A stretch of 7,825 nucleotides of DNA from contig CAKUOX010000091.1 in assembly GCA_934670175.1 (NCBI GenBank), positions 1-7,825 on the forward strand, read 5' to 3'. Within the stretch, counting starts at the first letter, position 1. The number at the start of each line of letters is the position of its first letter. Below the pieces are notes generated by a model, which searched no databases, was not told the origin of the DNA, and saw only the letters and a program-made list of their open reading frames with translations. This DNA comes from an uncultured Clostridia bacterium. GTDB taxonomy: Bacteria > Bacillota > Clostridia > Christensenellales > Aristaeellaceae. The position numbers were made by a program, and so were the translations under genes. Below, in pieces: positions 4,390 to 7,825 of the stretch.

Positions 4390-5547
4390 ATGAAAAAAGT
4401 CTTCTGTATGATTTTGTCCGCTGTCCTCGCGCTCAGCTGCGTTTCCGCGCTGGCGGAAGATACGATTAAGATCGGCGGCATTGCTCCGCTGACGGGCGCC
4501 GTATCCGTTTACGGCAATCTGGTAAAGGACGGCGTTGACCTGTATATTGATGAAGTGAACGCCAATGGCGGCGTTCTTGGCAAGAAGGTTGAAATGATCT
4601 GGAAAGACGACACCGGCGACGCGGTCGAAGCGACCAACGCCTACGAGCAGCTGGTCAGCGAAGGCGTCGCGGCGCTGATCGGCCCCGTGACCACCACGCC
4701 GACCTTGGCCGTTGCGCAGCGCGCCGCCGCCGACGGCATGCCGATGATCACCGCCTCCGCCACCGCTTTCGCCGTGACCGGCGAAGAGGGCGAGAACAAG
4801 GATCAGCCCTACGGCAACGTGTTCCGCGCCTGCTTCATCGACTCCTATCAGGCGGAACTGATGGCTGTGTTCGCGCAGAGCTACGAACCCGTCCAGGCCA
4901 AGAAGGTCGCCGTGCTGTACGACAACACCAACGACTACTCCATCGGCCTGTATGAGAGCTTCGCCAAGAAGGCGGAAGAGCTGGGCATGGAAGTTGTCGC
5001 CGCTGAGAGCAATAAGGAAGGCGACGCCGACTACACCCCGCAGCTGACTAAGATTGCCGATGCGGAACCGGATGTTCTGTTCTGCACCTACTACTATGAG
5101 ACGGCCGCCAAGGTGCTCCGCCAGGGCGTGGACGTCGGTCTCGAATGCTGGGTGCTGGGCGCCGACGGCTTCTCCGCCATCGCCGACCAGGTGAAGGACG
5201 ATCCTTCTCTGCTGGATAAGGTCGCCTACAGCGACGGCTTCTCCGCCGAGGACGACAGCGAGCTGGTCAAGAGCTTCGTAGCCGCCTTCTCTGCTAAGTA
5301 CGGCCATGAAGCCAGCCTGTTCAACGCGCTGGGCTACGACGCCGCGAAGATTCTTCTGACCGCCATGGAAACGGCCGGCACTACCGAGAAGGAAGCTGTC
5401 GTTGCCGCGATGAAGGCCACCGATCTGACCTGCGTGACCGGCCACATCGTTTTCGACGACCACTGCGACCCGGTCAAGTCCGCGTTCATCAAGGGCTTCA
5501 CCGACGGTTCGGAAGTGCTGCTCGAACGCCTTGATCCGGAAGCCTGA
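4390..5547 (+). CDS. livK: LivK-type branched-chain amino acid binding protein
   Basis: This 385-residue type I periplasmic-binding-fold receptor captures Leu/Ile/Val-like amino acids for the LivHM channel. Family marks: IKIGGIAPLTGAVSVYG (26-42), DEVNANGGVLGKKVEMIW (54-71), EGVAALIGPVTTTPTLAVA (91-109), and MITASATAFAVT (119-130), the loop that in LIV proteins helps hold the ligand carboxyl and amino groups. A signal peptide (MKK, hydrophobic core) ends ALA at 20-22 before E23, a signal peptidase I site. There is a Cys17 but no good lipobox, unusual if the cell is Gram-positive. ATG 4390 follows AAAGGAGGAG by 5 bases. Two promoters and a structured leader precede it; a foldable region and a second promoter separate it from livH. 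Related HAAT receptors bind amides or urea, so the exact ligand is uncertain. Confidence 0.92.
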   Translation: MKKVFCMILSAVLALSCVSALAEDTIKIGGIAPLTGAVSVYGNLVKDGVDLYIDEVNANGGVLGKKVEMIWKDDTGDAVEATNAYEQLVSEGVAALIGPVTTTPTLAVAQRAAADGMPMITASATAFAVTGEEGENKDQPYGNVFRACFIDSYQAELMAVFAQSYEPVQAKKVAVLYDNTNDYSIGLYESFAKKAEELGMEVVAAESNKEGDADYTPQLTKIADAEPDVLFCTYYYETAAKVLRQGVDVGLECWVLGADGFSAIADQVKDDPSLLDKVAYSDGFSAEDDSELVKSFVAAFSAKYGHEASLFNALGYDAAKILLTAMETAGTTEKEAVVAAMKATDLTCVTGHIVFDDHCDPVKSAFIKGFTDGSEVLLERLDPEA

Positions 5548-5566
5548 TCTGGAAACGCTTTTCAGC

Positions 5567-5589
5567 CGGGGGCGGCGCCGCCGCTCCCG
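5567..5589 (+). other. Very GC-rich hairpin after livK
   Basis: CGGGGGCGGC (5567-5576) pairs with GCCGCTCCCG (5580-5589), ten pairs including one G-U, around a 3-base loop. It starts 20 bases after the livK stop. The sequence after it (ACGCTTTATAAAA) is only weakly T-rich, so full termination is doubtful. A 3' barrier that stabilises livK mRNA is more likely. Confidence 0.6.
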
Positions 5590-5602
5590 ACGCTTTATAA
5601 AA

Positions 5603-5682
5603 CCCGGGTTGCGGAATCGGTTTTCGGCGCGTATGCGCCGGAAAAACAGCCGTAACCCATGCTTGTTATCCGGGACTTTTTT
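5603..5682 (+). terminator. Terminator-like structured element between livK and livH
   Basis: A nested hairpin is visible: GGGTTGCGG (5606-5614) pairs with CCGTAACCC (5650-5658), one G-U pair. Inside it TTTTCGGCGC (5621-5630) pairs with GCGCCGGAAA (5635-5644) around loop GTAT. Alternatively CCCGG (5603-5607) pairs with CCGGG (5670-5674), which lies 2 bases before a run of six T (5677-5682). The T run and the outer stem suggest termination or attenuation between livK and livH. The long enclosed segment makes it non-canonical, hence moderate confidence. Confidence 0.5.
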
Positions 5683-5702
5683 ACGCGCGGGAGGAAAAGC
5701 GG

Positions 5703-5731
5703 TTGACCCGGCTTTTACACTGCGATAGGAT
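5703..5731 (+). promoter_or_regulatory. Candidate promoter for livH and downstream genes
   Basis: TTGACC (5703-5708, 5 of 6) is followed after 17 bases by TAGGAT (5726-5731, 4 of 6). The start would be near 5738, 40 bases before livH. TTTACA (5714-5719) with TAATAA (5736-5741) at 16 bases is a weaker alternative. It lies directly after the terminator-like element, which makes an independent livHM promoter plausible. Confidence 0.5.
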
Positions 5732-5777
5732 GAAGTAATAAATATACGCTTTCGAAGTTGCACCGGGAGGTTTTTAC

Positions 5778-6683
5778 ATGGTCACGCTCTACAACCTGAT
5801 CGGCGGATTGCAGATGGGCAGCATTTACGCGCTGATCGCGCTGGGCTATACGATGGTGTACGGCATCGTTCAGCTGATCAACTTTGCGCACGGCGATATC
5901 ATGATGGTCGGCGCGTATTCCATTTACTGGATCATGACGACTTCGCTCATGAAGGCGATTGCGGAAACGCAGCCGGTTCTTGCCGGCGTAGTCAGCGTAC
6001 TGTTCGCGGTCGTCGTATGCGTAGCGCTCGGCGTATTCGTAGACCGTGTGGCCTATAAGCCGCTGCGCAACGCGCCGCGCATTTCCGCGCTCATTACCGC
6101 CATCGGCATCAGCATCGCGCTGGAGATCATTGCGCAGCTGGTGTTCGGTTCGGGCCAGGTCAACTTCCCGACGATCGTGCCGAAGGTTACGCTGTTCAAG
6201 GTGGGCCGCCGGTCGATCAATCTGCTGGAAGTGCTGACGTTCGCGGTTTCCGTGCTTCTGATGATCGCGCTGACGCTGTTTGTACAGACCACGCGCACCG
6301 GCAAGGCGATGCGCGCCGTCAGCGAGGATCAGGGCGCGGCGATGCTCATGGGCGTGAACGTCGATAAGACGATCTCCATCACCTTCGGCATCGGCTGCGC
6401 GCTGGCCGCCATCGGCAGCGTGTTCTATGCGCAGAAGGTCTATTATGTAACGCCGCTGCTGGGCATGCTGCCCGGCCTGAAGGCGTTCGTGGCGGCGGTG
6501 CTCGGCGGCATCGGCTCGATTCCGGGCGCGGTGCTCGGCGGGTTCATCATCGGCATGGTGGAAACGTTCGTGAAGTATTACGCCAGCGAATACGTCGACG
6601 CGATGGTGTTCGGCATCCTCATTCTGGTGCTTCTCTTCCGGCCTACGGGCATCCTGGGCAGGAAGATGAAGGAAAAGGTGTAA
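5778..6683 (+). CDS. livH: LivH, branched-chain amino acid ABC importer permease
   Basis: This 301-residue membrane permease pairs with LivM to form the channel of the importer. It is hydrophobic throughout, with about eight membrane segments. Family signatures, in order: NLIGGLQMGSIYALIALGYT (6-25), LINFAHGDIMMVGAY (33-47), RNAPRISALITAIGISIAL (97-115), TRTGKAMRAVSED (172-184), GVNVDKTISITFGIGCALAA (192-211), GLKAFVAAVLGGIGSIPGAV (233-252) and LLFRPTGILG (285-294). TRTGKAMRA.. through GVNVDK is the cytoplasmic loop expected to contact the ATPases. ATG 5778 follows GGGAGG (5765-5770) by 7 bases. The next gene begins 14 bases after its stop. Length and motifs are normal. UrtB or amide-type permeases are related alternatives, but nothing points to them. 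Confidence 0.94.
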   Translation: MVTLYNLIGGLQMGSIYALIALGYTMVYGIVQLINFAHGDIMMVGAYSIYWIMTTSLMKAIAETQPVLAGVVSVLFAVVVCVALGVFVDRVAYKPLRNAPRISALITAIGISIALEIIAQLVFGSGQVNFPTIVPKVTLFKVGRRSINLLEVLTFAVSVLLMIALTLFVQTTRTGKAMRAVSEDQGAAMLMGVNVDKTISITFGIGCALAAIGSVFYAQKVYYVTPLLGMLPGLKAFVAAVLGGIGSIPGAVLGGFIIGMVETFVKYYASEYVDAMVFGILILVLLFRPTGILGRKMKEKV

Positions 6684-6697
6684 GGGGGCGAGAGAAA

Positions 6698-7825
6698 ATG
6701 AAAAAGAACAGAAGATTTACTTCGCTCCTGAACCTGCTTCTGACGGTCGCAGCGTATATCGTTATCAAGCTCGTCCTCGCGGCGATGGGCGGCAACCGCG
6801 CCATCACCAACCTGCTCACGCAGGTGTGCTACAATATCATCATGGTGGCCAGCCTGAACCTGGTGGCGGGCGTGCTGGGCGAACTGACGCTGGGTCACGC
6901 GGGATTCATGGCGGTCGGCGCTTACTGCTCCGCGATTTTCACTTCGCTCATTCTGCCCAATCAGGCCTGGACGTTCCCGCTGGCACTGATTGTGGGCGGC
7001 CTGGTGGCGGCGGTGTTCTCCTATCTGGTGGGCGTGCCGGCGCTGCGGCTTCAGGGCGACTATCTGGCCATTATCACGCTGGGCTTCGGCGAAATCATCC
7101 GCGTGCTGATCAACACCGTGTTCGCACCGTGGACCGGCGGAGGCAAGAAGATGTTCGGCATCAGCCTGTACACCAACTTTGACAACGCCTTCTGGATCAT
7201 GTTCCTGACCGTCGCCATCCTGTATATGCTGGCCTGGTCGCGCCATGGCCGCGCCATTCTGGCGATTCGCGAAAACGCGGTGGCGGCCGATACCGCGGGC
7301 GTTCCGGTGACGAAATATAAGACGATCACGTTCGTAATCGCGGGCTTCTTCGCGGGAATCGCGGGCGGTCTGTACGCGCATTCCGTCGGCGTGCTCGACC
7401 CGACGAAGTTCGACTACAACACCTCCATCAACTTCCTTGTTATGGCCGTGTTTGGCGGTCTGGGCAGCTATACCGGCTCCATCGCGGCGGCTTCGATGCT
7501 GACGGTGGTGCAGTATCTGATGGCTTCGCTGGTGGAATACCGCCAGCTGGCGTATGCGCTGCTTCTGATTGTGATGATGATCTTCAAGCCCTCCGGCCTG
7601 CTGGGCGTGCATGAATTCTCCTGCGAACGCCTGCTGGAAAAGATCATCCCCGCGTGGAAGGATTTCGCCGCAAAGATGGAGAACAGATTACAGCGGCGCA
7701 AGACGCGCTCCATCCCGCCGGATATTCCCGAATACGACTACGACAGCGAGAAGTATCCCGTCCTGGCGATGAAGAACCTCGGCATCCGCTTCGGCGGCCT
7801 GCATGCGGCGGAGGATGTAAATCTG
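6698..7825 (+). CDS. livM: LivM permease fused in frame to LivG-type ATPase (partial, runs off window)
   Basis: The frame from ATG 6698 is open for all 376 remaining codons. Residues 1-305 are LivM: GELTLGHAGFMAVGAY (61-76), LRLQGDYLAIITLGFGEIIR (116-135), GRAILAIRENAVAADTAGV (184-202), MAVFGGLGSYTG (249-260) and MIFKPSGLLG (294-303), the usual LivM C-terminus. A charged linker follows (about 308-352), first helix-like and rich in K/R/E, then acidic with P340-P-D-I-P-E. From V355 the sequence LAMKNLGIRFGGLHAAEDVN (356-375) is the start of a LivG-type ATPase, including F365-G-G; Walker A would fall just past the window. The start has GGGGG (6684-6688) about 9 bases upstream. An internal start at M358 is possible but would omit the first strand and lacks a good ribosome site. 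LivM-LivG fusions occur in this family but are less common than separate genes. Confidence 0.9.
   Translation, partial: MKKNRRFTSLLNLLLTVAAYIVIKLVLAAMGGNRAITNLLTQVCYNIIMVASLNLVAGVLGELTLGHAGFMAVGAYCSAIFTSLILPNQAWTFPLALIVGGLVAAVFSYLVGVPALRLQGDYLAIITLGFGEIIRVLINTVFAPWTGGGKKMFGISLYTNFDNAFWIMFLTVAILYMLAWSRHGRAILAIRENAVAADTAGVPVTKYKTITFVIAGFFAGIAGGLYAHSVGVLDPTKFDYNTSINFLVMAVFGGLGSYTGSIAAASMLTVVQYLMASLVEYRQLAYALLLIVMMIFKPSGLLGVHEFSCERLLEKIIPAWKDFAAKMENRLQRRKTRSIPPDIPEYDYDSEKYPVLAMKNLGIRFGGLHAAEDVNL

Noticed and set aside
4327..5763. 478-codon minus-strand open frame opposite livK
   Set aside because: Antisense shadow of a GC-rich gene: the translation is dominated by G, V, A, R, H and D with no domain, while livK on the other strand has a signal peptide, ribosome site and family motifs.
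6578..7612. 344-codon minus-strand open frame opposite livH/livM
   Set aside because: Rich in H, Q, R, D and N, the mirror of hydrophobic membrane-protein codons. The plus-strand LivM motifs explain this DNA fully.

Overview
The window is GC-rich (roughly 60% or more in most genes), with strong AGGAGG-type ribosome sites, good sigma70/sigmaA-type promoters and compact operons. Gene content and style (metNIQ, livKHM, an Lrp/AsnC regulator, a nitroreductase, a Nudix hydrolase) fit a high-GC anaerobic Bacillota/Clostridia-type genome. That is an inference: no marker gene is present to fix the taxon. No rRNA, tRNA, CRISPR array, insertion sequence or phage gene is visible.

Layout, left to right. 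(1) 1-1908, plus strand: the 3' end of a methionine importer operon, with the C-terminus of MetN (NIL sensor domain), MetI permease and MetQ lipoprotein. Small hairpins flank metQ, and a strong terminator at about 1972-2012 closes the operon. (2) 2117-2626, minus strand: a Nudix hydrolase clearly lower in GC (about 40-48% in sampled lines) than its neighbours. A short possibly frameshifted coding remnant lies just upstream. (3) 2741-3999, minus strand: a two-gene operon, an Lrp/AsnC regulator followed 14 bases later by a nitroreductase, with its own promoter and a clean terminator. (4) 4012-4389: an AT-rich island in GC-rich DNA. It holds the lrp promoter, candidate Lrp-type operator palindromes, two tandem promoters facing livK, and a 5' leader that can fold into a closed multi-helix RNA. 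(5) 4390-7825, plus strand: a branched-chain amino acid (LIV/HAAT-type) ABC importer. It comprises LivK, a structured 230-base intercistronic region with a terminator-like element and a second promoter, LivH, and an ORF starting as LivM that runs in frame into a LivG-type ATPase at the window edge.

How the parts fit: MetNIQ imports methionine and the Liv system imports Leu/Ile/Val-like substrates. The Lrp/AsnC regulator sits divergently next to livK with AT-rich palindromes between them, so it is the obvious candidate local regulator. The most notable points are the LivM-LivG permease-ATPase fusion (open to the window end), the candidate structured leader RNA, and the promoter/terminator arrangement that would let the binding protein be expressed separately from the membrane and ATPase parts. 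I saw no clearly undescribed multi-gene system; the novelty candidates are the leader RNA and the fusion.
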